A stretch of 58,208 bases of DNA from Euryarchaeota archaeon Ods02 (GCA_028751075.1 JAQZDA010000013.1:1-58208), one strand, 5' to 3'. Counted from the first letter of the stretch, positions 8,191 through 17,527 are shown. The notes: generated from the sequence alone by a model not told the origin. Numbers and translations are program-made.

Positions 8191-8826
8191 ATGAAGCAGT
8201 ACCTGAAGGAGGTCGGAGTGGTTCTGTTGATGGGTGGAATAGTGTCGATGACGGCTGCGGGATCCGCGGCCACGGGTTCCACGGCCCAGCTTCTGGCGCT
8301 CGCCACGGGTCTAGGAATCGTCATCGGAGGCATGGGTGCTTTGATCTGGGCTGCGCAGCTGAGGCAGCGCCGCGACTCCATCGAGAACGAGACGCCTTTC
8401 TGGATACGGATTGTCGGCGTCTTCGTCGCGCTGACCTCGATGGGACTGCCTTACGCTCGAACCCCTCTTCCCGAGGAACCAGGAGCGACGGTTGAGGCCA
8501 CGAGAACTGCGGAGTCCTTCGTCGACGTTGCCTACCGCCACGGAGCAGCAGGGCTCCCGGAGGCCGAGATCGCGATCCTTTTCTTCGCAGGAGTAGTTGT
8601 GGTGGGAGCGTTCGTCGGGATATTCCACCACATCGGGGGATACGTGATAATCTTTGGAGCGATAGGTTTCTCTTTCATGCTGGTGCAGCTCCTGGGCGTA
8701 GGGATGATGGAGCTTTTCTTCGAGGAGTTCCAGCCCGGCGTCTGGATAGCGTTGTTCGGAGGTATGCTGATAGTTACGTCGTCGTTCCTGAAGTTCGAGA
8801 TAGAGAACGAAGGGGATACAGGGTAG
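8191..8826 (+). CDS. Six-helix membrane protein, FHHxGGY family, copy 2
   Basis: A 211-residue paralogue of the preceding gene with the same six-helix plan. It has IRIVGVFVAL and LPYAR in helix 3 and FHHIGGYVIIFG between helices 4 and 5, and ends in a short acidic tail. The exposed loop after helix 3 is acidic and differs between copies, which suggests divergent partners. It has its own Shine-Dalgarno and no clear separate TATA element, so it is probably cotranscribed with copy 1. Function unknown. Confidence 0.75.
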   Translation: MKQYLKEVGVVLLMGGIVSMTAAGSAATGSTAQLLALATGLGIVIGGMGALIWAAQLRQRRDSIENETPFWIRIVGVFVALTSMGLPYARTPLPEEPGATVEATRTAESFVDVAYRHGAAGLPEAEIAILFFAGVVVVGAFVGIFHHIGGYVIIFGAIGFSFMLVQLLGVGMMELFFEEFQPGVWIALFGGMLIVTSSFLKFEIENEGDTG

Positions 8827-8856
8827 CACCGCTAAATGATCGACCGAACCAGTCAA

Positions 8857-9288
8857 ATGCCGCGACTAATAGACACCCAGGTCGACAACACCGAGATAGT
8901 GAGAAGCGCCCACGTCAACCACTTCGGAACCGCTCACGGCGGTCAAGTCGTGAAGTGGATGGACGACACAGGCGTCATCAGCGCGATGCGTTTCTCCGGA
9001 GAACAGTGCGTGACCGCGTCGATGAACCAGATAGACTTCCGACGACCACTGAACATCGGAGACGCCGCCGTAGTACAGGCCTACGTCTACAGCGTCGGAG
9101 ACACCAGCATCAACGTCCACGTACGTGTGTTCAGCGAGGACCTAACCCAGCGGGCGCGTGAACTCACCACCGAAAGCGACTTCACCTACGTCGCCGTCGA
9201 CGAGGACAGCAGGCCGACCGAGGTGCCGGAGCTAGACGTCGAGACAGAGGAAGGCCGGCAGCTGCGGAGCCAGGCCAAGGTCGACTGA
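8857..9288 (+). CDS. Hotdog-fold acyl-CoA thioesterase (YciA/ACOT type)
   Basis: A 143-residue single-hotdog thioesterase predicted to hydrolyse acyl-CoA esters in the cytoplasm. Motifs are HVNHFGTAHGGQVVKWMDD (residues ~15-33), with the catalytic Asp in WMDD, then CVTASMNQIDFRRPLNIGD and the VYSVGDTSI strand. I preferred the ATG at 8857 (MPRLIDT) because family members begin there; an in-frame ATG at 8836 adds seven residues. It follows the membrane genes by only 30 bp and may be cotranscribed with them. Confidence 0.85.
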   Translation: MPRLIDTQVDNTEIVRSAHVNHFGTAHGGQVVKWMDDTGVISAMRFSGEQCVTASMNQIDFRRPLNIGDAAVVQAYVYSVGDTSINVHVRVFSEDLTQRARELTTESDFTYVAVDEDSRPTEVPELDVETEEGRQLRSQAKVD

Positions 9289-9327
9289 CGAATTGGAAGC
9301 CAGCCGAAGCTTCGACGTTCCACGAAG

Positions 9328-9336
9328 CATTTAACC
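9328..9336 (+). promoter_or_regulatory. TATA element for the aminotransferase
   Basis: CATTTAACC is centred 28 bp before the ATG at 9360, the leaderless arrangement. Confidence 0.5.
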
Positions 9337-9359
9337 TCCCGCCGCCTTCGATTGAACCG

Positions 9360-10466
9360 ATGGAGTTCGCAAAACGGACGCAGGAGATACGGATCAGCGG
9401 CATCCGACGAGTGTTCGAAGCCGCCGACGAAGACGCAGTCAACCTCGGCCTCGGGCAGCCGGACTTCGACACCCCCGACCACGTTAAAGAAGCAGCAGTG
9501 GATGCCCTCAGACGCGGAGACGCAGGAGGATACACCAGCAACGCCGGAATCCACGAGCTACGGCGGGAGATAGCGAGGTACGTCGAGTTCCCCGCGGACG
9601 CCGAAGAGGTGCTCGTTACCAGCGGCGCGAGCGAAGGTCTCCACGTCGCGCTGCAGGCGCACGTCGACGTAGGAGACGAGGTCGTCATACCAGACCCCGG
9701 CTTCGTCAGCTACGACGCATTGACGAAGATAGCTGACGCAGAACCCGTTCCAGTGCCGCTCCGAGACGACCTCACCCTCGACCCCGAACGGGTGAAGGAA
9801 GCGCTGTCGGACGACACCTCGGCCTTCGTCGTGAACTCGCCGGCGAACCCCACTGGCGCGGTGCAGAGCGAGGACGACGTGCGGGCGTTCGCCGAGATAG
9901 CGGACGACCACGATGTCACCCTCGTCAGCGACGAGGTATACGACCGGTACGTCTACGACGGAGAACATCACTCGCCCGCGGAGTACGGAGACAACGTAGT
10001 CACCGTGAACGCCGCCAGCAAGACCCTCGCCGCCACCGGATGGCGGCTCGGCTACGTCGTCGCCGACGAGAGACGCGTCGACGAGATGGTGAAGATCCAC
10101 CAGTACTCGCAGGCTTGCGCGAACGCCGCCGCCCAGCACGCCGTCGCGGACACCCTCAACGCGGAGGAGACCGACCGCGCCGTCGAAGAGATGAAGGAGG
10201 AGTTCCAACGGCGACGCGACATCGTCGTCGACGGACTCGACGACGTCGGACTCAGCTGTCCGACTCCGTCGGGAGCGTTCTACGCTTTCCCCGAAGCCCC
10301 CGAAGGCTTCGTCGACGCCTGCCTCGAACGCGACGTCGTCGTCGTACCAGGTGACGCGTTCGGCGACTGCGGAGACGGCCACGTCAGACTGAGCTACGCG
10401 ACCAGCCGCGACGACATCCGCACCGCGCTCGACGTCATGGAGGATGTCGTCGCAGAGCTACGGTAG
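9360..10466 (+). CDS. Class I/II PLP-dependent aminotransferase (AspC-like)
   Basis: A 368-residue fold-type I aminotransferase. Hallmarks are LGLGQPDFDTPDHV near residue 29, GYTSNAGIHELR near 57, SPANPTG near 160, the SDEVYD segment near 190, the PLP Schiff-base lysine K221 in NAASKTLAATGWRLGY, and a C-terminal arginine in GHVRLSYA that should hold the substrate carboxylate. The exact amino donor (aspartate, alanine or aromatic) cannot be read from sequence. It lies just upstream of the proline operon but has its own promoter. Confidence 0.88.
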   Translation: MEFAKRTQEIRISGIRRVFEAADEDAVNLGLGQPDFDTPDHVKEAAVDALRRGDAGGYTSNAGIHELRREIARYVEFPADAEEVLVTSGASEGLHVALQAHVDVGDEVVIPDPGFVSYDALTKIADAEPVPVPLRDDLTLDPERVKEALSDDTSAFVVNSPANPTGAVQSEDDVRAFAEIADDHDVTLVSDEVYDRYVYDGEHHSPAEYGDNVVTVNAASKTLAATGWRLGYVVADERRVDEMVKIHQYSQACANAAAQHAVADTLNAEETDRAVEEMKEEFQRRRDIVVDGLDDVGLSCPTPSGAFYAFPEAPEGFVDACLERDVVVVPGDAFGDCGDGHVRLSYATSRDDIRTALDVMEDVVAELR

Positions 10467-10510
10467 GTGGCCGGCAGCCGACGGCAGCTATAGACACCCA
10501 AGGTTCGACG

Positions 10511-10520
10511 TTTTTATAGC
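10511..10520 (+). promoter_or_regulatory. TATA element for the proCBA operon
   Basis: TTTTTATAGC lies about 60 bp upstream of the proC ATG at 10579, so the mRNA should carry a leader of about 30-35 nt. Confidence 0.45.
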
Positions 10521-10578
10521 TGCAAACCCCTCAAGGTAACCCAACAGAAGACGGGATGGACTCCCGCGTGAAAATACA

Positions 10579-11364
10579 ATGACGAAGGTAACTGTCATCG
10601 GATGCGGCAACCTCGGCGGCGCAGTGGTGAAGGGACTCGACAGAGCCGGCGGCTACACCGTCGTAGCGTCGGACCCCGACCCCGAAGCCAGAGCATCCGT
10701 CGAAAAGTACGTCGACGACACCGTGGAGCACGCGGCCAACGCCGTAAGAGACAGCGGCGTCGTAATCCTAGCCGTCAAACCCCGACACGTCGAAGCCGTA
10801 CTGCAGGAGATAGATCTAGAGCCCGATCAGATACTGGTGTCGTTCGCCGCAGCCGTACCCCTGGAGTTCCTCCGCAACCGCACGGAGGCACGCGTCGTCC
10901 GGGTGATGCCGAACCTCGCCGTCGAACACCAGGAGATGGCGGCCGCCGCCGCACCCGCAGGCGACAGCCCCGAGGTCGTCCGCGACATGCTCTCGGACCT
11001 CGGCCGTTTCGCCGAGATAGACGAAGACGAGATGGACGTCGCCACCGCCGTCAACGGCAGCGGGCCAGCGTTCGTCTTCTACGCCATGAAAGCGATGCGA
11101 GACAGCGGAGTCGAAGGCGGACTGTCGGAGGAGGACGCCGAAACTCTGGTGGCGCAGACGTTCAAGGGAGCCGCGGAGATAGCCGCGGAAGCCGACCGGT
11201 CTCTCGACGAACTCATCGACGCCGTCTGCAGCCCCGGAGGCACGACGATAGAGGGTATGAAGGTGCTTCGGGACAGCGAAGCCGAGGAAGCGATCGCCGA
11301 CGCAGTCACGGCGGCGGAGGAACGGAGCGAGGAGATAAGCAGGGACTTCATGGAGGACGGATGA
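10579..11364 (+). CDS. proC: Pyrroline-5-carboxylate reductase
   Basis: A 261-residue enzyme catalysing the last step of proline synthesis. The Rossmann motif GCGNLGGA is at residues 9-16, with LAVKPRHV near 65-72, VRVMPNLAV near 107 and the C-terminal [13 protein letters not shown] signature. The stop codon overlaps the proB start in ATGA, so the three proline genes are translationally coupled. Length is normal. Confidence 0.94.
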   Translation: MTKVTVIGCGNLGGAVVKGLDRAGGYTVVASDPDPEARASVEKYVDDTVEHAANAVRDSGVVILAVKPRHVEAVLQEIDLEPDQILVSFAAAVPLEFLRNRTEARVVRVMPNLAVEHQEMAAAAAPAGDSPEVVRDMLSDLGRFAEIDEDEMDVATAVNGSGPAFVFYAMKAMRDSGVEGGLSEEDAETLVAQTFKGAAEIAAEADRSLDELIDAVCSPGGTTIEGMKVLRDSEAEEAIADAVTAAEERSEEISRDFMEDG

Positions 11365-12248
11365 TACGGATAGCCGCGGAGAACGACGACTCCGACTACA
11401 TAACGCGGGAGGAGGCCGCGGAAGCAGACAGAGTCGTCGTGAAAGCAGGCACCAACAGCCTCACAGACGAACACAGCAACCTCGACCGCGGTAAGCTCGA
11501 CAAGCTCGTAGACGACATAAACGACCTCCACAGCCACGGCAAGGAGGTCATCCTCGTTACCTCCGGCGCCATCGGAGCCGGCACCGGACGCATACCCGTC
11601 GACAACAGTAAGGTCGAGAACCTCCAGGCGGCGTCCACCGTCGGCCAAGGCCGACTGATGCGGTCGTACAGCGAGAGCTTCGAAAGATACGACAGAGACG
11701 TCGCGCAGATACTGGTGACTCACGACGACCTCGAAGACGAACGCAGGTTCACGAACTTCCGGAACACCGTCGAGACCCTGCTGGAGTGGGACGTCGTCCC
11801 CATCGTCAACGAGAACGACGCCGTCGCAATCGAGGAGATAAAGGTCGGGGACAACGACATAATATCCGCGTCCATCGCGGAAGGTGTCGACGCCGAACTA
11901 TTGGTCACCCTCACAGACGTCGGCGGCGTCTACACTGCTAACCCGAAGTACGAACCCGACGCCGAGCTCATCGAGGAAGCATACGACAGCTTCGACGAGA
12001 TATGGAGCTACGTCGGCGGCGAAGCCGCGGAGTTCGGCGGAATCAAGACGAAGGTCGAGGGCGCGGAACGCGTCACCGAAGCCGGCATCCCCGCCGTCAT
12101 AGCGGGGAGCAAGGAGGAAGACGTCCTCCTACGCGTCGCAGAAGGCGAAAGCGTGGGGTCGTACTTCGCCGCACAGCGAAGGGACTACGAAAGCCGGAAA
12201 GGTGAGGAAGAGCTAGAAACAGACGAAGACGAGGTGACAGAGGGATGA
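11361..12248 (+). CDS. proB: Glutamate 5-kinase
   Basis: A 295-residue amino-acid kinase domain protein that phosphorylates glutamate at the gamma-carboxyl. Signatures are [12 protein letters not shown] (near 25-36), [13 protein letters not shown] (near 65), [11 protein letters not shown] (near 145) and the [12 protein letters not shown] segment. It lacks the C-terminal PUA domain of longer bacterial ProB proteins. An N-terminal ~24 residues of acidic sequence precede the domain; the ATGA overlap with proC fixes this start. The last ~25 residues are very acidic. Confidence 0.92.
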   Translation: MIRIAAENDDSDYITREEAAEADRVVVKAGTNSLTDEHSNLDRGKLDKLVDDINDLHSHGKEVILVTSGAIGAGTGRIPVDNSKVENLQAASTVGQGRLMRSYSESFERYDRDVAQILVTHDDLEDERRFTNFRNTVETLLEWDVVPIVNENDAVAIEEIKVGDNDIISASIAEGVDAELLVTLTDVGGVYTANPKYEPDAELIEEAYDSFDEIWSYVGGEAAEFGGIKTKVEGAERVTEAGIPAVIAGSKEEDVLLRVAEGESVGSYFAAQRRDYESRKGEEELETDEDEVTEG

Positions 12249-13561
12249 CCGAAGCCGACGCACGACGGAAAGCCGAAGCCGCCGAGGAAGCAGCGCTCGA
12301 GCTAGCGAACGTAGACGACTCGGTGCGCAGCGACGCCCTGGAGGCCGCAGCCGACGAGATACGTTCGCGTGAAAGCGAGATACTTGAAGCGAACGCCGAG
12401 GACGTCGAAGAAGCGGAGAAACTTCTGGAGGAAGGCGAATACACGCAGGCGCTCGTCGACCGCCTGAAGCTAGACAGCGAGAAGGTCGAGGGTATCGCGT
12501 CGATGGTGGAGAGCGTCGCGGGACAGGAGGACCCCGTAGGGGAGACGCTTCAGGCGAGGGAGCTAGACGAAGGGCTGGACCTATACAAGGTATCCGTACC
12601 CATCGGGGTCGTGGGCTCAGTTTTCGAGAGTCGACCCGACGCACTCCCGCAGATAGCGTCACTCTGCCTGAAGTCCGGTAACGCAGCCATACTCAAGGGC
12701 GGTAGCGAGGCGGAGAACTCCAACCGTGTGCTGTACGAAGCGCTGAACGAGGCTACATCTGACCTCGAAGTCCCAGATGGCTGGGTGCAGATGGTGGAGA
12801 GCCGCGAGGACGTCGAAGCCCTCCTCGATCTAGACGAACACGTAGATCTGTTGATGCCGCGAGGCAGCACGGCGTTCGTCCAGCACGTACAGGACAACAC
12901 CAAGATACCAGTGCTCGGTCACACAGAAGGCGTCTGCCACGTCTACGTCGACGGCGACGCAGACCTCGAGATGGCTGAGGAGGTGGCTTTCGACGCGAAG
13001 GTAGACTACCCCGCTGCATGCAACGCTGTGGAGACACTGCTGGTCGCCGAAAAGGTGGCGGATGACTTCCTTCCGAAGATCGTCGAGAGGTACGGGGAGG
13101 CGGGGGTCGAAGTTCGCGGCGACGAAGCCACGCAGGCCATCGTCGACGACGTAGTAGAGGTGTCGGAGGAGGACTGGAGCACCGAGTACGGGGACCTCGT
13201 CGTCTCCGTCCGAGTAGTAGAGGATGTCGAAGAAGCGGTGGACCACGTGAACACCTACGGTTCGAAGCACACGGACTCCATCGTGACGGAGGACGACGCC
13301 AAAGCCCGAAGGTTTTTGGAAGCTGTGGACTCCGCTTCAGTTTTCCACAACGCCTCCACGAGGTTCAGCGACGGATACCGGTACGGGTTGGGGGCGGAGG
13401 TCGGTATCAGCACGGGTAAGACCCACGCCCGAGGACCAGTCGGAGTGGAAGGGTTGACGACGTACAAGTGGTATATAGAAGGCGATGGACACGTCGCCGG
13501 AAGCTACCGCGGTGAAGGCGCCAGGGAGTTCACCCACCGTGAGTTCGATGGAGACTGGTAG
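12245..13561 (+). CDS. proA: Gamma-glutamyl phosphate reductase
   Basis: A 438-residue aldehyde-dehydrogenase-fold enzyme that reduces glutamyl 5-phosphate to glutamate semialdehyde. Motifs are [16 protein letters not shown] (near 119), LILKGG-like [13 protein letters not shown] (near 148), MPRGS, and the catalytic Cys259 in [27 protein letters not shown] near the end is typical. Its start overlaps proB in ATGA. The final residues, [12 protein letters not shown], recur with changes at 15893-15931 (see findings). Confidence 0.94.
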   Translation: MTEADARRKAEAAEEAALELANVDDSVRSDALEAAADEIRSRESEILEANAEDVEEAEKLLEEGEYTQALVDRLKLDSEKVEGIASMVESVAGQEDPVGETLQARELDEGLDLYKVSVPIGVVGSVFESRPDALPQIASLCLKSGNAAILKGGSEAENSNRVLYEALNEATSDLEVPDGWVQMVESREDVEALLDLDEHVDLLMPRGSTAFVQHVQDNTKIPVLGHTEGVCHVYVDGDADLEMAEEVAFDAKVDYPAACNAVETLLVAEKVADDFLPKIVERYGEAGVEVRGDEATQAIVDDVVEVSEEDWSTEYGDLVVSVRVVEDVEEAVDHVNTYGSKHTDSIVTEDDAKARRFLEAVDSASVFHNASTRFSDGYRYGLGAEVGISTGKTHARGPVGVEGLTTYKWYIEGDGHVAGSYRGEGAREFTHREFDGDW

Positions 13562-13738
13562 AACATCTGAAGTTTCGAGCTAGCTCTGCCGCAGCTCAGC
13601 TGAACTGAAACCACCGATCATCCATCTGCTAACTCGCATGGAACGAACTCTGTAACCCGTATTCCTTCGATCCAGGGATGCCATCAGATAGTGCCGAACC
13701 TACAGATTAATCCCGTCCTAGCGTCTGGAGCTAGTAGG

Positions 13739-14707
13739 ATGTCGGACAAGAACGTAGCCGTAGCCTGTCAGGGAGGCGGAAGCCATACGGCGTTCACGTC
13801 AGGGGTTCTCACCGAGCTGATAGGGGACCTGCCCGAGGGGTACGAGCTAACGTCGTTAAGCGGTTCCTCGGGGGGTGCAGCCTGCGCCACGCTGGCGTGG
13901 TACGGCACCTTGCATCCGGACGAGGATCCGGAGGAATTGCTTTCGAGCTTCTGGCGGGATATATCGGCCACGACTCCGATGCACATGCTGACGAACAATG
14001 TCATAAAGCTCGGGGTTCAGATGGAGCGCGCGGGGTTCCCCATCCCGACTATCAGTCCCTCTAAGTCCCCGAGTTCACAGTGGGCGAAGGGAGAGCTAAG
14101 GAGGATAATCGAGTCCCACGTCGATTTCTCGGAGGTTCCGTCCCTGCTGGACGGAGAAGAACCCGGGTTGTTCCTCAGCGCTATAGACGTATTGTCCGGT
14201 GAGACCGAATTGTTCCGCGAGGACGACATAAGCTCGGACGCCATACTCGCTTCCTCCGCGGAACCACATATATTCGAGGCGGTGGAGATAGAGGGGAGGC
14301 ACTACTGGGACGGCCTGTTCGCCAGGAACCCACCGGTATCCGCGTTCATGGACCACGGTGACGTCCCCGACCCAGACGAGATATGGTTAATCAGGATAAA
14401 CCCGCAACGCAGGGACGAGGTGCCTCAGACGCCAGAAGGGATAAACGACAGACGTAACGAGCTCTCGGGGAACCTCTCACTGAACTCCGAGCTCCGTCAC
14501 CTAGAGAAGGTGAACAGGTGGATAGAGAAGGGTTATCTACCAGACAGGTACACGCATACGGAGATCCGCGAGATAAGGTTCAGGGACTGCCGGGATCTGG
14601 ACTGGCGCACAAAGCTCGACAGGTCGCCGTCCTTCATACAGGGTCTCGTCGAATGTGGAGAGAAAGAGGGTAAGGAGTTCCGCGATTCGCTTCCGGAGAC
14701 GGATTGA
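13739..14707 (+). CDS. Patatin-like phospholipase/hydrolase, possible PHA depolymerase
   Basis: A 322-residue patatin-fold acyl hydrolase. The oxyanion-hole stretch CQGGGSHTAF spans residues 10-19, the nucleophile Ser44 lies in GSSGG (42-46), and the dyad Asp191 in HYWDG. There is no signal peptide, so it acts inside the cell. The ATG at 13739 is supported by an AT-rich element (GATTAAT) about 30 bp upstream; an in-frame GTG at 13691 is rejected. It faces a 3-hydroxybutyrate dehydrogenase-like gene. Haloarchaeal PHA-granule depolymerases of patatin type are known, so that role is possible; a phospholipase is the alternative. Confidence 0.85.
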   Translation: MSDKNVAVACQGGGSHTAFTSGVLTELIGDLPEGYELTSLSGSSGGAACATLAWYGTLHPDEDPEELLSSFWRDISATTPMHMLTNNVIKLGVQMERAGFPIPTISPSKSPSSQWAKGELRRIIESHVDFSEVPSLLDGEEPGLFLSAIDVLSGETELFREDDISSDAILASSAEPHIFEAVEIEGRHYWDGLFARNPPVSAFMDHGDVPDPDEIWLIRINPQRRDEVPQTPEGINDRRNELSGNLSLNSELRHLEKVNRWIEKGYLPDRYTHTEIREIRFRDCRDLDWRTKLDRSPSFIQGLVECGEKEGKEFRDSLPETD

Positions 14708-14823
14708 CGAGAGCTTCACGTGACCTGGCCCGGCCTCAGGGTGAAATGAGCAGGCGATGTTGACAGTATGAAGCAATCTGACTTTCGCTGCCCTTCAGTC
14801 GTCTAGAGCTGTTCCCTGTGTTC

Positions 14824-15693
14824 TCAGTAAGTGAGCGACATCCCGCCATCGTACCGCATGTCGCCTCCGTTGAGCTGGCTGCTGTACTCGGAGAAACCCA
14901 TGACGAAGAGGTTGGCTACCTCGTAGGGCTCCATCATCTGTTTGACGCGTGTTCGTTCGAGCATCACCTTCTCCACTACCTCGTCGACGGTTAGACCGCG
15001 TCTGTCGGCTGTAGCGGGTAGCTGTTCCGCGACCAAATTTGTCTTCACGTACGCGGTGCTCACCGTGAACGCCCGAACGGTTCCCTCACCCTCGGCCGCG
15101 AGCGACTGCGTGAACCCGCGGAGACCGAACTTCAGGGTGTTGTACGCGACCTTATCCTGTGTCACGATGTGTCCGTGCACCGAGCACATGTTGCCGACTG
15201 CGCCGCGTTCTCCGTCACGGAAATGTGGGAAACAGCGCTTGCTCAGTAGTATCGGCGCACGCTGCATCACCGCCTGCATCAGATCGTACTTCTCGGTCGG
15301 GAACTCCTCGATGGGTGCTACGTGCTGGAGACCCGCTATGTTTGCAAGGAAGGTGATGCTGCCGTACTCCGCCGCCTCGTCTACGATCGACTTAATGTCG
15401 TCGTACTCCGTCAGGTCACCTGTCACCGAGACGAGGTCGCCGTCTAGGTTGAGATCGTCGGCTTTCTCGGTTACCTCCTCTAGGCCGTTCTCGTCCTGGT
15501 CGGTTCCGACGACCGTGAGTCCGTTGTGGGCGAGCGCTAGCGCTGTCGCTCGACCGATGCCGTTCGCTGCCCCCGTCACGAGAGCGACGTTGTCACCGTT
15601 GTATCCGGAGTCATCGATAGTCAGGAGGTTTTCGGTGGTTATCTCGCTCGGCCCGTACTTCTCACGTGCTTCGTCAACTGTCATGTCAGCCAT
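14824..15693 (-). CDS. SDR dehydrogenase, 3-hydroxybutyrate dehydrogenase-like
   Basis: A 289-residue short-chain dehydrogenase. The cofactor motif TGAANGIG is at 40-47, NIAG at 118-121, catalytic Ser171 in CSVHG, and Tyr184-Lys188 in YNTLK. The NIAGLQHVAPIEEFP stretch and the late ADRRGLTVDEVV region closely resemble D-3-hydroxybutyrate dehydrogenases, which make acetoacetate with NAD. About 30 extra residues precede the SDR core. The start at 15693 is set by a TATA box at 15716-15725. It is convergent with the patatin gene. Confidence 0.83.
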   Translation of the reverse strand: MADMTVDEAREKYGPSEITTENLLTIDDSGYNGDNVALVTGAANGIGRATALALAHNGLTVVGTDQDENGLEEVTEKADDLNLDGDLVSVTGDLTEYDDIKSIVDEAAEYGSITFLANIAGLQHVAPIEEFPTEKYDLMQAVMQRAPILLSKRCFPHFRDGERGAVGNMCSVHGHIVTQDKVAYNTLKFGLRGFTQSLAAEGEGTVRAFTVSTAYVKTNLVAEQLPATADRRGLTVDEVVEKVMLERTRVKQMMEPYEVANLFVMGFSEYSSQLNGGDMRYDGGMSLTY

Positions 15694-15715
15694 ACATGTT
15701 TCTTTGCCAGCCACC

Positions 15716-15725
15716 CTATATATCT
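15716..15725 (-). promoter_or_regulatory. TATA box for the SDR dehydrogenase
   Basis: AGATATATAG on the minus strand is centred 28 bp before the ATG at 15693. It is among the clearest TATA boxes in the window. Confidence 0.6.
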
Positions 15726-15892
15726 GAGCCATAACCAGCGGAAGATCACGGATTGGACCGGAAACACGACGCGCGACCTGTTCGTGGTGTCGCCCTCCTC
15801 GACATCGTGCTAGGGTTGAAGGACTGACGGTACCTGTTACTACGTTGAAAGGACCGGTTAGAACGTTGGTTAATCACAGATGTGAAAATAAG

Positions 15893-15931
15893 CGGGAGTT
15901 CAAGCATACGGACTTCGACGGCGAGTGGTAG
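15893..15931 (+). pseudogene. Remnant of a second proA 3' end
   Basis: Thirteen codons read REFKHTDFDGEW followed by TAG, almost the same as the proA C-terminus [12 protein letters not shown] followed by TAG (13523-13561). Eight of twelve residues are identical, two of the four differences are Asp/Glu exchanges, and the stop codon matches. Upstream, the same frame no longer resembles ProA. I read it as a scar left by recombination between two proA alleles. Confidence 0.5.
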
Positions 15932-15983
15932 GTATATATCGCGAAGTATGTAAAGCGAACCAGGCGTGCCGGCCGTCACCCGA

Positions 15984-17150
15984 TTACGATGTTCGATCCG
16001 CGGAAGCTCCGTCCTGCTCTCTACTTCCAGTGATTTCGCTCTTTCGTCGATGCATGGGTTTACCAGAGGACTTCGTGGTGGGTGTCCAGATCTGTGGTGC
16101 GCCCGCCAGATGTAGGTAGAGGGCGTGTAGCTGGATGAGCCAGGTCGCTAGGATCCAGAGATAGGCGTGGAGCACCACCTCTAGGATTGGAGGCGGACGC
16201 TTACATATCGGAATCATAGGGTCGCATACCGCAGCGTAGCCGAAGGAGATGGCTTTCGCCGGCAGTATCACCAGAGCGACAACAGCTGCGATCCACAGTG
16301 GAGGGCTTGTTCCGAGTCCGAGAAGACCCAGAAGTATGATGGCGGGGAACACAGTGTAGAGGGGTGCGTTCACGGTAGTGAACAGGACCCAGGACAGGCC
16401 CAGGCTACGCCGCCAACCCAGGGTAGAGCCTGCACGAAGAACTTCCGTGCCGTGATGTGATATCGCCTTCACCCAACCCCGCGCCCACCTGCGACGTTGT
16501 TGAACCAGCGACAGGAAGGTCTTCGGGTTGAGAACGCGGGCCACCATCTCGGGTACGTACTCTATACGCCAGTCTGTCTCGAGGTTCAGTCGTAGGGTGA
16601 GGTCGATGTCCTCTGTGAGCGTGTCTTCGGACCATCCATCAACTGATGTCGGAACCTCGTGACGGAGGAGTGCAGCTGACCCGGCGAAGTAGCTCGCTCC
16701 GGCTACATCGTGCATCAGAGGGTGGTCTAACCACGTGCTGTGACGCCGGTCCGAGGTTACGAAACGAGTGAATTCGCTCTCGTTCGGATATAGCTCGGTC
16801 TTGCGTCCCTGGACAATACCCACGGATGGAGAGACATCAAGCATCGCCTGTCCTCGCTCCAGGAACTCGGCGTCAACTGTCTCGTCCGCATCCAGGATAA
16901 GGACCTGCGGGGTATCTATCGTCCCCCATACCTCGTTCAGGTCGCCGGCCTTCGAACCGGTCGTCCCCTCGAATACACGAACTCTTTCGGGGTAGTCCTC
17001 CTGATACTTGTAGGCTACGTCGACCGTTCCATCTGTGGATCTTTCAGCGGGTACTACTACGAAGAGGACTTCTTCGAGCGCGTCTAGATTTTGGTCGAGG
17101 GACTCCGGTAGGATCTCTGCTTCGTCGAAAGCAGGAACCACTGCGGTCAC
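15984..17150 (-). CDS. Family 2 glycosyltransferase domain with C-terminal membrane helices (probably a frameshifted part)
   Basis: A 388-codon segment with a GT-A fold of family 2. It has VVPAFDEAE at residues 4-12, DADE at 87-90 (nucleotide-sugar metal site), TEDIDL near 181 (catalytic Asp) and QQRRRW near 216, as in cellulose/hyaluronan-synthase-like processive enzymes. Three or four membrane helices follow. The only start here is a GTG at 17150 that begins directly in the first beta strand. The same frame upstream reads EDAESFLTPPSLTDAPPVTAV, a natural linker. One added base near 17200 would join it to the next upstream segment, so it is probably part of one broken gene. Confidence 0.75.
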   Translation of the reverse strand: MTAVVPAFDEAEILPESLDQNLDALEEVLFVVVPAERSTDGTVDVAYKYQEDYPERVRVFEGTTGSKAGDLNEVWGTIDTPQVLILDADETVDAEFLERGQAMLDVSPSVGIVQGRKTELYPNESEFTRFVTSDRRHSTWLDHPLMHDVAGASYFAGSAALLRHEVPTSVDGWSEDTLTEDIDLTLRLNLETDWRIEYVPEMVARVLNPKTFLSLVQQRRRWARGWVKAISHHGTEVLRAGSTLGWRRSLGLSWVLFTTVNAPLYTVFPAIILLGLLGLGTSPPLWIAAVVALVILPAKAISFGYAAVCDPMIPICKRPPPILEVVLHAYLWILATWLIQLHALYLHLAGAPQIWTPTTKSSGKPMHRRKSEITGSREQDGASADRTS

Positions 17151-17527
17151 CGGGGGTGCATCGGTGAGCGATGGAGGGGTGAGGAAGCTCTCTGCGTCTT
17201 CAACCGACGGTGAGCGTGGACTACCATCCCGTACTCCACGAACGCACCGATCAGAAGCAGGACGAGGTAGGCGCCCAGCACCCAGATATAAGCCGCGGGA
17301 ACCAGAAGCATCAGCGCTATCACGAAGCCGTTCCCCAGAAGCAGCAGAATAAACGAATGCTGGAAGATCGTGGATACGGGCCCTGTGAGCTTCCGGAATA
17401 ACTTGGGTGAGGACTCCGGTGCGGCGATCATCGCTACAGCCGTTACTGCAGCGCTGACAGCCACGATCGACGCGGCTCTGGCCTGAGATATGGACGTGAA
17501 CACATTGATCGAGGTGTTGGTCTGCAT
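17147..17527 (-). CDS. Membrane segment, likely middle part of the broken glycosyltransferase
   Basis: A 126-residue reading frame with one helix near residues 17-36 and a long hydrophobic stretch near 60-98, ending in a basic segment (HAHRRLK) before out-of-frame residues. Upstream of its ATG the same frame stays open and reads hydrophobic, with FWEQILIIVLGGGI continuing into the annotated start, so the true polypeptide probably begins earlier. It overlaps the glycosyltransferase segment by four bases. Either it is a separate coupled subunit or, as I think likelier, a piece of one frameshifted protein. Confidence 0.55.
   Translation of the reverse strand: MQTNTSINVFTSISQARAASIVAVSAAVTAVAMIAAPESSPKLFRKLTGPVSTIFQHSFILLLLGNGFVIALMLLVPAAYIWVLGAYLVLLLIGAFVEYGMVVHAHRRLKTQRASSPLHRSPMHPR

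Noticed and set aside
9558-10382. A 274-codon frame antisense to the aminotransferase
   Set aside because: A shadow of GC-biased third positions with no motif or promoter.
15925-16119. A 64-codon frame overlapping the glycosyltransferase end
   Set aside because: It runs antisense through the glycosyltransferase C-terminus and has no promoter spacing or motif, although a TATATAT lies nearby.
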